Source of the DNA: Loxodes magnus
Taxonomy: Eukaryota > Ciliophora > Karyorelictea > Loxodida > Loxodidae
Length of the DNA: 64,000 nucleotides
Reading direction: 5' to 3'
Assembly: GCA_946699065.1 (NCBI GenBank)
Contig: CAMPDV010000058.1
Location: 682,001 to 746,000, forward strand
In this document: piece after piece, positions 1 through 10,021 of the stretch
Layout: each line of letters starts with the position of its first letter
Numbering within the stretch: position 1 is the first letter of the stretch
Program-made: the position numbers and the translations under genes
Notes under the pieces: model-generated
What the model was told of the DNA's origin: nothing
Database searches by the model: none
What the model saw: only the letters and a program-made list of their open reading frames with translations

Positions 1-879
1 TCGGCAAATGAAATTCAAAGGCTTTTAACAGAAATATTCCAAAGGATTAAGATTGCGTATTTTAACGCCTAAATACAGTAAAAATACAGAAGGCAAAATA
101 TAGATATTTAGACATTTTTTTAAGATTAGGTAATCGAAGCTTTCCTCAAATAACTGTATTAAAGTTATTGACATGATGTTGCAAGGCATAAATATGCCAA
201 AAAGAATGATCATGATAGAAGTTTAGAAACATAGAAGTATACATAAATTCGGACAAATAAATAGATGTAAATACAAGATTCTGCTAATTCTCAAGGAAAA
301 GGGAGATATAAAAGAGTATTTAACTATTAAATTACCTAGCATATTATATTCTAGATATCAACGTAGTTTCTTAAGTTGTGTAGCAACTGATGAAATTTGG
401 AAAGGTTGATCTGGTAGCATTCATACACTTGAAAATACAACCTGGCTAAATGGAAAATTATTGTATAGTTGCAACTAGAAAGATAACAAGACATATAAAA
501 GATATAAAGTTCAATAAAGATGCTAGATAAGATTATAAAACTAAATCACCCAGCCATCTGAAAATATAAATCCCATTAATAAACTATAAATAGTATTTTC
601 TAGATAAAAAAGAAAGTATACTAGCTATTAGAAAGAAAGCAGAAAATCTACAAATCAAACTTATTTAGGTGGAACTGAGAATCAATATACTTACTACTAA
701 AAATAGAAGAGGAAAAGTTAAAAGAGTAAAGATTATTCAGATTATACTAGATTAGTCCAATAAACTTTCCTTTGATCTTAAAAAAGTTAGAAGGAAGATG
801 AATAAAAAGAAGAAAGTGGTGAAGAAGAAGTTGATGTGATGGATGAAAAAGAAGAATGAGAATAGGAATAAGTCATAAA

Positions 880-1600
880 AATAGGGAAAGCAAATCTTAG
901 GGAAATTAGAAATGAAAAAGAGGCACTAATCTAATTAATGAATCAAAAAAATATCCACATAATGGAAATATAAGAGATTTAGATTTAAGACTGAAAAGAT
1001 ATGTGTAATATAGCAGGATGTAAAAACTAAATAAATATGGGTCAAAAAAAAGAAAAGTAGTGGCATTTTATATTAGAAACGAATATGTAATGAGATTAGA
1101 GAAATATAAAAAAGTGAATCAAATGACACCTTTTGGAGGAGCAAGAGTGATGACCATTGAAATAATGAGAAAAATGATTGTTATAAATGTATAAGCACCT
1201 GTTGCAAATGACAACGAATAATATGAGCCTTTCTATAATTTAGTGAATGAATAAAACTATAAGTAATAGAAAAAAGATTTTTAAAATGATCATAGGAGAT
1301 TGAAATGCGCATATACAGAAATGATTACCAAAGAAAGCAAACTCAGCTGGAAAGAGAAGGCTACAGTTCATGGAACAGAATAATCTAATAGGCCTAGACC
1401 GAACTGAAATAGGTACTTTTGTTAACTAAAACAATGAATATAATATAGATTACTTTTTAATTGAAGAGATAAAGAGAGAGGAGGCGGTGAAAAGTGATTT
1501 TTATTATTCATACGTAATAGGGGACCATAGACCTGGTATTATATAGGTAAAGATTGGTAAAGAAGCTAGAAAACCATTAAAGATAGCAAAAATAAATTAC
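880..1600 (+). pseudogene. LINE endonuclease domain (APE/EEP type), frameshifted
   Basis: The start reads IGKANLREIRNEKEALIQL, then a KNIHIMEIQE segment that matches the usual 'nidil.iQEt' strand of LINE endonucleases. After a frame change at the eight-A run near 1043 comes RKVVAFYIRNEYV, and after a second change near 1270 the catalytic GDWNAH motif and the IDYFLI strand (about 1445). The order of these blocks is that of APE-like endonucleases, which nick target DNA to prime reverse transcription. Both frame changes sit in homopolymers. Confidence 0.75.
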
Positions 1601-2149
1601 CTACTATTAAAGAAAAAATAGACCTAAGAAAAATTTGAAAGTACTATACAAGAAAATACCCAAAAAGAAGAAATTAATAGCCTAAATGTTACGTAGACTT
1701 ATAAATGATGAAAGAAAAAGATATAAGAAGGAGTTCAAATGGTATTTGGAACAGCTAAAACATTAAACTTTAAGATATATAAATACTCAGAAACAACAAA
1801 ATAGAGTAATATAGTTTTCAGAAAATGCAGCAAACAATTAAAATAAAGGATAAAGAACAACGAAGAAATAAATGAAAATCAATAAAACGAGAAATATAGA
1901 GAACACCAAAAATTAAGAAAAAAATACATTTAATCAAGAAAAAAAGATAAAAGAAACTAACTTAACTTATTTATGGACAATGCAAATAAAGAAAACCTGA
2001 CAGAACTGTGAAAGAAACTAAAAAGCTTGCTTAATAGAAAAATAATTAATGAGTAATTTTATCAAAAGAAGATGTTAAAACTTTCAGCGTCGAATGATGA
2101 ATTTTCTATGAATATGGTGATAATATGATACCAACTAAATTCTTAAACA

Positions 2150-2960
2150 AGAGACAAGTAGTGATAAACGAATATGAAATACGAGAAAACATTAATTAAT
2201 TAGCGAAATGAAAAGCAACAGGACCTGATGAAATTTAAGTAGGAACAATTTTATCTGGTGGAAAAATATGAATAGAAGTAGCACGCAAAATGATAGTTAA
2301 GATGATTTAAGAGGGAGTAATATCTTAGGAGATGAAATAATAATATATAATATTAATAAAAGAAAAAGGAGGATAGATGAACCCGATGAACTTTATTGAA
2401 TCATGTTTTAAAAATTGTAGACGAATGAATTTTCTTGCAGATATAAGGATATATACTTAATTATGAAAGCAAATATTATATGATTTAAAAAAGGTGAATC
2501 ATGTGCATTATAAATTTTCAATCAAAGAACAGTATAAGAATGATCAATGCGGTACAAAAAAAGTTCTTTGTAATATTTGTTGATATTAAGAAAGCTTATG
2601 ACTAGGTTCAAAGAAAAAGCAAATGTAAAACCTAAATGATTTAAAGTTCCTGAATAGATAATCAAACTTCTATTATGAAGAAGAGATTAAATTGAAAATC
2701 AATTATTAAATAGCAAAATCATTTGCGACAAACGAAGGGTTAAAATAGAGAAGCATAACGTCTCTGAGATCGTTTAATTTGATAATAGCAAGACTTCTCC
2801 ATATCTTGGAAGATTAAAAATAAGGAATTATGATAGACTATAAAGACGAAGAGGGATGAACATAAGAAATATATGCAGGATGTTTTACATACGCAGATGA
2901 TCTAGCCTCAATAAGATAGAAGGAATAATTAGAAGAGTTTATCAAAAATTTTTTCTCTTT
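2150..2960 (+). pseudogene. LINE reverse transcriptase domain, frameshifted
   Basis: The domain opens with KATGPDEIQ (near 2212), the conserved first block of LINE reverse transcriptases. It continues with FKKGESCALQIF (about 2490), a form of the 'GF+kgrst.dqi' block, then FVDIKKAYDQVQR (about 2575), which carries the first catalytic Asp, and TYADDLA (about 2890), which carries the catalytic YADD pair. At least one frame change lies in the A-run near 2555. The enzyme would copy element RNA at a nicked genomic target. Catalytic residues survive, but the reading frame does not. Confidence 0.8.
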
Positions 2961-4179
2961 ATCAGAAAAATATAAATTGGAAATTGCAGATAAAGCAAAA
3001 TGAATGATATGAAAAGCAGAAAATAGTAACTGAGAAAATATTGGAAATAGCATCGAAATGGGAAATTTAAGGATAGAAAGAGTAAATACCTTTTAGCACC
3101 TAGGTCATATAATAGAATAGAAAATCAGTTTTGAAAAATTAATGGAGAATAGACTAGAAGCAGCATAAAAGATGTAAGCATGAATACTGGGTAAAATAAC
3201 AGTGAATTAGGGATTAGCATCATATAATGCAGGGATAATGATAAAAACTTTGTAAGCTCAGTTTTCAGTTATGAGACAGAAGTAATTCTCATTTTGCTAA
3301 TAATTTGTAGGAAAATAAATGATGGAAAAATTAGAAATAATATAGAGAAGATCTATACGAACGATTGTAGATGTCCCTTTTTGAGTGCAAAATGAGTTAT
3401 TAGAGCATGAACTGTAATTTATGAAATTTAAACATCACCTATGACAGAAAACGTTGAGATTAAGAGGCAGATAAATAGGTAATTAAGGTAAACACTAGAA
3501 TGATTTATGTTTAACCTAAGTAAAGAAAGGAACTTTATATTTAAATAATGATGCACGTAAGCAATTATAAATTGAGGACAAAGATATATTTATAGATGAT
3601 GTTAATAATAATTAAAAAGGAAAGAAAAACATTAATCGTGCAATTTGAGAATATAGAGTATACGTAGAAGATAGAAAAAGAGTGTAGTAAATGATAATAA
3701 CATTACAATATAGAAAAACATGATTTGATTAATATGTAGTAGGACGACCCAACTATCTAAGATACAATAAAACAGAAAAAAAGAAATATTCTACATCCTA
3801 GAATAAGAACGAGATGTAATGGGACCAAGAATTGTCTAAAAGAAAGATACCTAATTATGATAAATCAATGCTCTTTCTGAATTGATGCAAGTGAAAATGA
3901 AAGGCATATAATAGAACAATGTTCAGAATACAAAAAAGGAAGATAAATATTTATTTGAAATCTAAGATCAATAGGAGTAGAGAGATTAAGAATGAAACTA
4001 TTTGATATAATATGAGGTACGGAAAAATTCGAAAAATTCATTAGAACCTAAGAAGAGTAAAAAAGAGCTAAAACTGACTTGATAATAAAAAATTATATCA
4101 AAAATATAATAGAAAAAGGAAAAAAGGAAATTTTTATGAGTTTATGAATGCTTGATTAATAAAAAAATAATTAAAAAAA

Positions 4180-5230
4180 ATATGGAACAGAACTTTAAAC
4201 TCTCAAAAAATGCTGCTAGGGAGACTAGGAGACAAGCAGTTAAATAATCACGTAAAACCGAAAAAAAATAAGAAAGTTAAAGTTCAAAATCAAAAGGTAA
4301 AATTATGATAGGAATTGTGGAGCCAGAACAAGATATTACAGAATATACCATAAAAAGTCATAAAAATAATTGAGGACTTGAAAAAGGTAATTAAACAAGA
4401 AGAGATGATTTTCTACTAAAGTTGTCAAATACGTGAATTAACCTCTAACATTAACAAGAGTAGTTACGAAATGGATATATTTAAAATGCAACTAATTAAA
4501 AATAATCTCGTGCCTATGAACAATTATGGCTACAATCCCAACAATATCAAAAAAGAAATTCAATGATAGAAATTGGAAAACATAAATTGAAGTTTGGAAA
4601 AAACAGAAGCAGAACCTTAAATTATTAATCAAACATTCGAAGAGAGATTACAAAAATAGAAAAAACTTATTTGCAACTAGCTGCTTAACTACACCTATTT
4701 TAAAATGATGTTGATATCTCAATAATTGGTATCATCTTCTTAGAGACTGCTGAAAATGAAGAAAAATAATTGAAAGAGGACAACATAGAATTTGACGCCA
4801 ACTAAATCAAATTTGGATAACCCAAATAATATCTAAAAGTAAAAATTTCCAGTGTGCTATATTGAAAGTACAAAGTGATAATCTCCCACTAATAAAAAAG
4901 GTTGTTGAATAAAACCAAGTAAAAAGTCTTGTCTGCAGATACCTGGTTGAAAATCCAGGGACAGCAAACCTTTAAAAATTTTATTTAAATGTATATATAA
5001 AAAGAAAATAATTAGATACGAAAATTAGTAAGATATGTAAGAAAAATGCAAGAAGCTTGCGATAAAGATCTAATAAAGCATAGATAAATATAAGACAGAA
5101 GAGCAAGATATAATGTAACGAAAAATGATGAAGATATGTAATTAATAAGGGAAGAATTTCTATTACCTGAAGACTTACTTGGTGAAACAGACATATATTG
5201 AAATATGGAAATAATTGTGTATCAACAAGG
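4180..5230 (+). pseudogene. Possible retroelement ORF1-like remnant
   Basis: A stretch richer in G and C than its flanks reads as a Lys/Gln/Glu-rich, probably coiled-coil protein from an ATG near 4209 (MLLGRLGDKQLNNHVKPKKN). After a frame change near 4700 it gives a second convincing segment (IIFLETAENEEKQLKEDN), then LVCRYLVENPGTANLQ in a third frame, and an acidic C-terminal segment near 5100-5200. A basic coiled-coil protein beside a LINE suggests an ORF1-type RNA-binding protein, perhaps of a second element interrupted by the array to its right. No diagnostic domain is visible, so this is inference. The next 350 bases (5230-5582) hold no gene; their right part is the diverged 5' flank of the first FHA gene. 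Confidence 0.35.
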
Positions 5231-5582
5231 TGCTAAGCGTTCTATAATCGAATTTATTTATTATATAATCATAATATAAATATTTAGATATAAATCAAGA
5301 AATTAAATTAGAAAGAAAAGAAGAAACAAGTTTTACGGTTAATTTCATAATTATGCTTCTCAATAAATCTTTAAATGAAGGATAAACTTAAAACTAAAAC
5401 CTTTAGGTTTATCTTAAAAAATAACTAATATAATTGTAACGGATATTCATTAGTTAAGGTTAATTATTAATAATTGTATTATTTTTATAAATTAAAGAGA
5501 TAAAGTTATGATATATCATTTTAAAGTTAGCAATAAATCAATTCTAACAATTATTAAATAAAAAAATTATAAAATAATAAAA

Positions 5583-7117
5583 ATGGATATAAAGTTAAAT
5601 TGCTTGGAGATTAAGCCAAATCAAAATGATTTTACAAATTTAAATAAGCTTTATTAAACTTCATCTTAAAATAAAGAATAAAACTTACAATCTTCTAATC
5701 CTATTAATATCATTATTTCTTAGTCCAATACATATGAGATCAAATTTAGAGAACGAGAAACGGAATTATAAAATTGCTTAAAACAAACTTAAGTTTTAAA
5801 ATAAAATCTAGAAGCAAAAATCCAAGACGTTAGGGATTAAACACTTAAATTTCTAGAAACGATTATAGATAACACTAAAGCAAACTACCTAGAGGAAATC
5901 TAGAATTTAGAGAAAGATATTTAAACCCAAATAAGTAAAGTATAAGAAATTACTAGGTTGATGAAAGAAAAATAAAACAATTAAAAGATATAATAATAAC
6001 TAATATTTAATATCTTAAATCTAGATAATAAAATAAAGGATTTAAATCAAGCTACAAAATATCAAATTAAAAAGAGCTAAAAAGTTAAATAATAGGTCTT
6101 TAATGGTTTAATATATTTTTTGAACAATTAAATACCCTAAAAGAATTTTCAGCTTGAAGAAACTTAAGTTAGAAATTAATAGTCATAATCTAGTCTTTAA
6201 AATAACTCTTTAGAGAGTTAAGTTTATTTAGAATTGAAGTAAGTTAGAAATATTTATTAGCAATAAGTAGAAAATTTAAATTTCTAAATAACTTAGTTGG
6301 GAATCAAAGGCAAACCTAATTTTTTAAAAGGCATAACTATAGGAGGTAGAAAAGTAAACTAAAATGATCCTATTGATATAGAATTTAAATAACTAAATGT
6401 GGAACTTTAGCAGTTTCAAATAATACATTAAGATGGCTTTTGGCTTTTAAATTTAGGCACAAAAATCCCAACATGCTTAAAAGTAAGCTAGGATAAACCT
6501 CTTGAATTAGAAGAAGGAATGACTATATTCTTAGGAGATTCTTTCAATATAATAGACATTTAATAAATTAATCATGGAAACAAAAGCAGTCGATGTAGTG
6601 AAAGAATAATTAACAATATCTGTGGAAAATAGTGAGATGGAGATATAAGAGGTTACTAATAAATATGGTAATCACTTAGCTAAAATAGCTATTAATCTTA
6701 AAAATAGCAGAATCAAAGTTAAAACTTAAAACCTTTTATTAAACTTTTAGTTCACAGTTGTAAGGATTACTAAGAAAGTTTGATCCAAACATTCCAAGTG
6801 GAAAATAATGAGGAATAGAAGATTTTTTATTTAGGTAAAAGTATCAATAGTGATATAAAATTTACTAATGAAAAATTGTCTAAGTAACAAGCAAGGTATG
6901 TTTTGTTAATTTTAGGATTTAGTATAGTCCATAATTTGGATGATTACTTTTCGATGGAGGAGATGACAAACCAAGTACAAATAATACTTATGTGTCATTA
7001 CAAAGCACGCAATAAAGATAGATTAAGTAAAGAGGAAATCCTCTGAAAATTGAGCAAAATATTGTATTCTATTTTGGAGGAGTTCAATTAGAATGTAAAT
7101 TGAAGGATAGCAACTGA
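5583..7117 (+). CDS. Coiled-coil protein with two FHA-like domains (unit 1)
   Basis: The 504-residue protein closes in frame from ATG to TGA once one 20-nt intron (6896-6915) is removed. Residues about 50-225 are a Gln/Lys/Glu-rich coiled coil. Residues about 240-325 form an atypical FHA-like fold with the GGRKVNQNDPIDIEF core and a LELEEGMTIFLGD end strand. Residues about 411-503 form a second one with YLGKSINSDIKF, SKQQARIQY, FGWLLFDGG and STNNTYVSL. FHA domains bind phosphothreonine peptides. Here the second domain keeps Gly, Ser and Asn of the binding loops, but the usual Arg is Lys and the usual His is Gln. There is no signal peptide or membrane segment. The first 50 residues differ from those of units 2-3. 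The terminal TGA is at the position used by all paralogues here. Function in the cell is unknown; a scaffold in phospho-signalling would be inference. Confidence 0.85.
6896..6915 (+). other. 20-nt spliceosomal intron in unit 1 FHA gene
   Basis: The sequence GTATGTTTTGTTAATTTTAG interrupts the Arg codon of SKQQAR just before IQYSPQFGWLL. Removing it restores the frame into the second half of the FHA domain and to the terminal TGA. The same position holds a 20-nt intron in units 2, 3 and 4 (15791-15810, 24988-25007, 34010-34029) and 23-nt introns in the two diverged paralogues. Confidence 0.9.
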
Positions 7118-8520
7118 AGAAAAAGTTCCAAAAACAACTATTAAACTATTTACTAAACTTATTTTAGATTAAAAGCAAGTAAAACACTTTTAGTTTAGAT
7201 TAAAATTAATATTCATAAACACCTAGTTAAGTTATTTTTATTACTTAGAATTAAGGATAAATTACATTAATACATTAATAGAAGAATTTAAAATAAGATA
7301 AAGAAATTTTCAACAGCTAATTTTTCCAGACTTAAGACAGAAAAATATTAATTTAACTATTAAATTAGCATTTGAATTAACGTTAAACAAAATCTAATCA
7401 GACTTAAGTAAAGAATCAGTTTATATAGCTATATATTAGATAGAGCTCTAGTTGTATAAATGAAGTTAAAGAAGTAATCATTAAAACATTAGTTTGAGTG
7501 GTATCATCCTTTCTAAATACCTAAGAATTGTTTTCAGTTTAATTGGATTTTTTACTATTAAATCTAATAAAGTTAATTACCTACTTTAATAGACTCATTC
7601 TTAACATTTCAGGCTTAATTGATGATAAATTAAAAGCATAAATGAACTAAAAGAATCATTTAAATGTAATTTCTTTATTTGGCTTCTAAGAATCAAATAT
7701 TAGGAATTAATGTTTTCATTTGCAGTTAAGAAAAGAAAGGTTGACATCTTAAGTTATTTGTTAAGTAAATTTAATACTTCAGAAGTAAATCTCATCTGAC
7801 TAAGGTTAGGTAGAAAGATTAAGTTCATGTTAAATGAAATTTGATAGTAAGCTTATACATCTTAAACAAAATAGGATAGCCTGGAACTTGTATTTAGCCA
7901 CCAAAGAAATAAGAATAGAACAGAGTTATGCAGTAAAAAGAAATTTCTTTATTCATATTTAGTTTATAGATTAAAGGATTATGCAATATTATCATATCTA
8001 TATATCCATTATAAAATAGAAGCTAGAAAAGGTATATAATTAATTAAAAAGAACATAAGAAAACTCAAGCAAAAATGGATAACATGGAAATAAGAATCTC
8101 TTAATTGTGAATAATACCATAACAAACAAATTTAGAGATATTATTATATAAGCATAATGATAACTATATGCTTAACTTATTCAAATCTTCTATTTACTTT
8201 AAAATTCCTTAAGTATATTTAGAATTAAAAGATATGAACAATAATAAAGAAAATTTAGTTCTAAATTTATAAATATTAGTAGCAAGTATCTTTTGATAAA
8301 ATAATCTGCTTTATTCCATTTTATACCTTTACTCTTTAATAATATGAATCTCTTATAAATCATACGAATAAGTTATAAAATAGTAGAATAATCTCTATTT
8401 AATATAAATTAAACAATATTATTTTATCTTTAGATATACTCTACTTTCATACACTATAGCACTATTCTCACTTCTAAGCTTATAATCTTTTTCTTTTTAT
8501 TTAAATAATCTCTAAATTTA
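7118..8520 (+). other. Stretch after FHA gene; doubtful plus-strand coding
   Basis: No gene can be supported with confidence. One plus frame from about 7130 to 8270 reads in a protein-like way (for example QQLIFPDLRQKNINLTIKL and LVYRLKDYAILSYL), but it has no early ATG, few Gly or Asp residues, and every frame is open under this code. Units 2 and 3 (16013-17718, 25210-26915) carry the same sequence with 313 extra bases in the middle, which would break this frame. It may be the decayed 3' part of another gene or plain intergenic DNA. Confidence 0.3.
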
Positions 8521-8764
8521 TCAAATTTTATAAACCTTCTCATCTATTTGTACTCTTCTTCATCCCTTTGTTTCAAACTTTCAGATATGTATAAAGAAGA
8601 AGCTAATAAGATTAAAGACTACGAAAACTAAAAAGAAATCTCAAATTTGAAGTGATTCTTCTTTGCTAAAGGAAGCAAAGCGAAATTAACTATGATTGAT
8701 AATATTAAATTAAAGAGCAATTTATATAGCTTAATCTGTCATTATTTCAGATTCATATACTAAT

Positions 8765-8784
8765 CTGAATTAAATCAAACTTAC
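8765..8784 (-). other. 20-nt intron in sugar-porter gene
   Basis: On the minus strand this is GTAAGTTTGATTTAATTCAG. Splicing joins ...QDIG to LVYESEIM, which puts the EIMTDQAIQIAL segment in frame with the preceding membrane helices. The length equals that of the FHA-gene introns. Confidence 0.7.
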
Positions 8785-9699
8785 CCAATATCCTAAAAAA
8801 CTTTCAAAAAAGGTAATAAAAAATAAAAATTGCTCCAAAGTTAAGATATTAAGCTTTACGATAAACTTACAACTGGTTGTTTAAGATGATCAAGAAACCC
8901 TAGAGTTGCCATTGAAATGAACATTTCTAGCATTTCCACTTGACTAAACAATTTTCTTCAAAAATCTGAAATAATTTCTTACTATCAAAACTATAGCAAA
9001 ATTAGTGATTAACATATTCGTCAATCCAACGAACATAGTCAATTTTATGAACAATCATACCATTGTTTTACTTCTCTAAGAAATGCCTTAGTCACAAAAC
9101 ATGTCTTTGTTATAAAATATAATAGCACTAATTCCTGTCAACTACATTAATACCATCAGACCTACACCACTTATCATCATAGAGCAAACATGATATATAT
9201 TTTGAGATATACAAAGAATAAGCGTTTTTTAGGTATGAAAAGAAAAAATTATATAATTATTCTATTCATGTAAAAAATTTCTATTTAGTACTAAACTTCT
9301 TGCTTTAAAGTGAATTATATTTATCAGGAAAACAAACTAAAAGATTTAAAATTCTATATAGAGTAAACTTCAATATAGTTTTAATTAGTTTCAAGTTTAA
9401 AGGTTAATTAAATTTAAGAAGTATGTAGTTAAAAAATTTCCTTAATTTAGATTTTATATTACATAAACATCTTAAAATCTGAAAAGAGAATACATTAGCA
9501 TTAAAATATTTATCTTTAAACACATAGTTACTAATAATGCTTTGAGACAAGATATCCTCTAATCACTTGAGTATGCTTTAACTAATAAAATGACTATATG
9601 TAGTATAATCTTGGAAATGGAATTTGCACTAAAGATTTACCTTAATCTTTAAAAGGATAGATAATTGCAATATCTCCAAACCTATCCTTCAGTACATTT

Positions 9700-9719
9700 C
9701 TACAAACTTCTATCTTTAC
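9700..9719 (-). other. 20-nt intron in sugar-porter gene
   Basis: On the minus strand this is GTAAAGATAGAAGTTTGTAG. Its removal joins the frame of the N-terminal helices (…DIIQSVL) to the frame that carries NVLKDRFGDIAI and VIRGYLVSK. Supported only by frame consistency. Confidence 0.55.
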
Positions 9720-10021
9720 AAAACTGACTAAATTATATCCATTAAAAGCAATATTGATAAACTTCTAAACAATAAACTTTCAATCATTCTACAGCTTCTC
9801 CTACTTTCTACTAACTTAAACCTTGCAATTGCATAGCTTACTGATGAAAGTTAGATTTATGACTATAAATTGCAAAATGTAATTAAGAAAAGAAGATAGT
9901 TCAATAAAGGCATTATGAGTATTATGCTTTTGATTCTAATAGCCTTGGTTTTTTAATTGAAACTGTATTATTATAAAACTAAATAAAGAAACACTAAAAG
10001 CTTAGATTGCTTTCTTCTCAT

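Larger units (their letters stand above)
1..4150 (+). mobile_element. Decayed non-LTR (LINE) retrotransposon, 5' end beyond window
   Basis: Read with TAA/TAG as Gln and TGA as Trp, this is a LINE polyprotein. From about 290 to 870 there is a basic, Gln/Lys-rich leader followed by an acidic stretch. An APE-type endonuclease follows (about 880-1600), containing IIGDWNAH near 1286, whose Trp is TGA. Reverse transcriptase begins near 2212 with KATGPDEIQ, continues with FVIFVDIKKAYDQVQR near 2570 and has the catalytic TYADDLA near 2890. A C-terminal zinc-knuckle-like stretch (QCSFW...RHIIEQC, about 3860-3930) is typical of LINEs. The frame changes at least near the A-runs at 1043, 1270 and 2555, so the copy is probably dead unless these are assembly errors. 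A-rich sequence near 4155-4190 may be the 3' tail. Family placement beyond APE-type LINE is not possible by eye. Confidence 0.85.
8521..10021 (-). pseudogene. MFS sugar-porter-like gene, decaying (unit 1)
   Basis: The minus strand encodes a sugar-porter-type major facilitator. The N-terminus (ATG at 10021-10019) gives TM1-3, including a SRRSCRMIESLLF stretch where family members have 'GRR'. The middle has ISGVGLMVLMQLTGISAI, the TM7 signature (GLUT: 'QQLSGINA'), then RSKTMVWLF and VGLTNM. The C-terminus has ESEIMTDQAIQIAL and, near the terminal TGA, WKFETKGWRR, matching the family's PETKG motif. Two 20-nt introns are visible (9700-9719, 8765-8784); removing them joins compatible frames. One extra A in the run near 8957 breaks the frame between TM7 and TM8, and the TM4-6 region is poorly preserved, so this is probably a pseudogene. 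The intact protein would move hexoses across a membrane. Confidence 0.7.
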
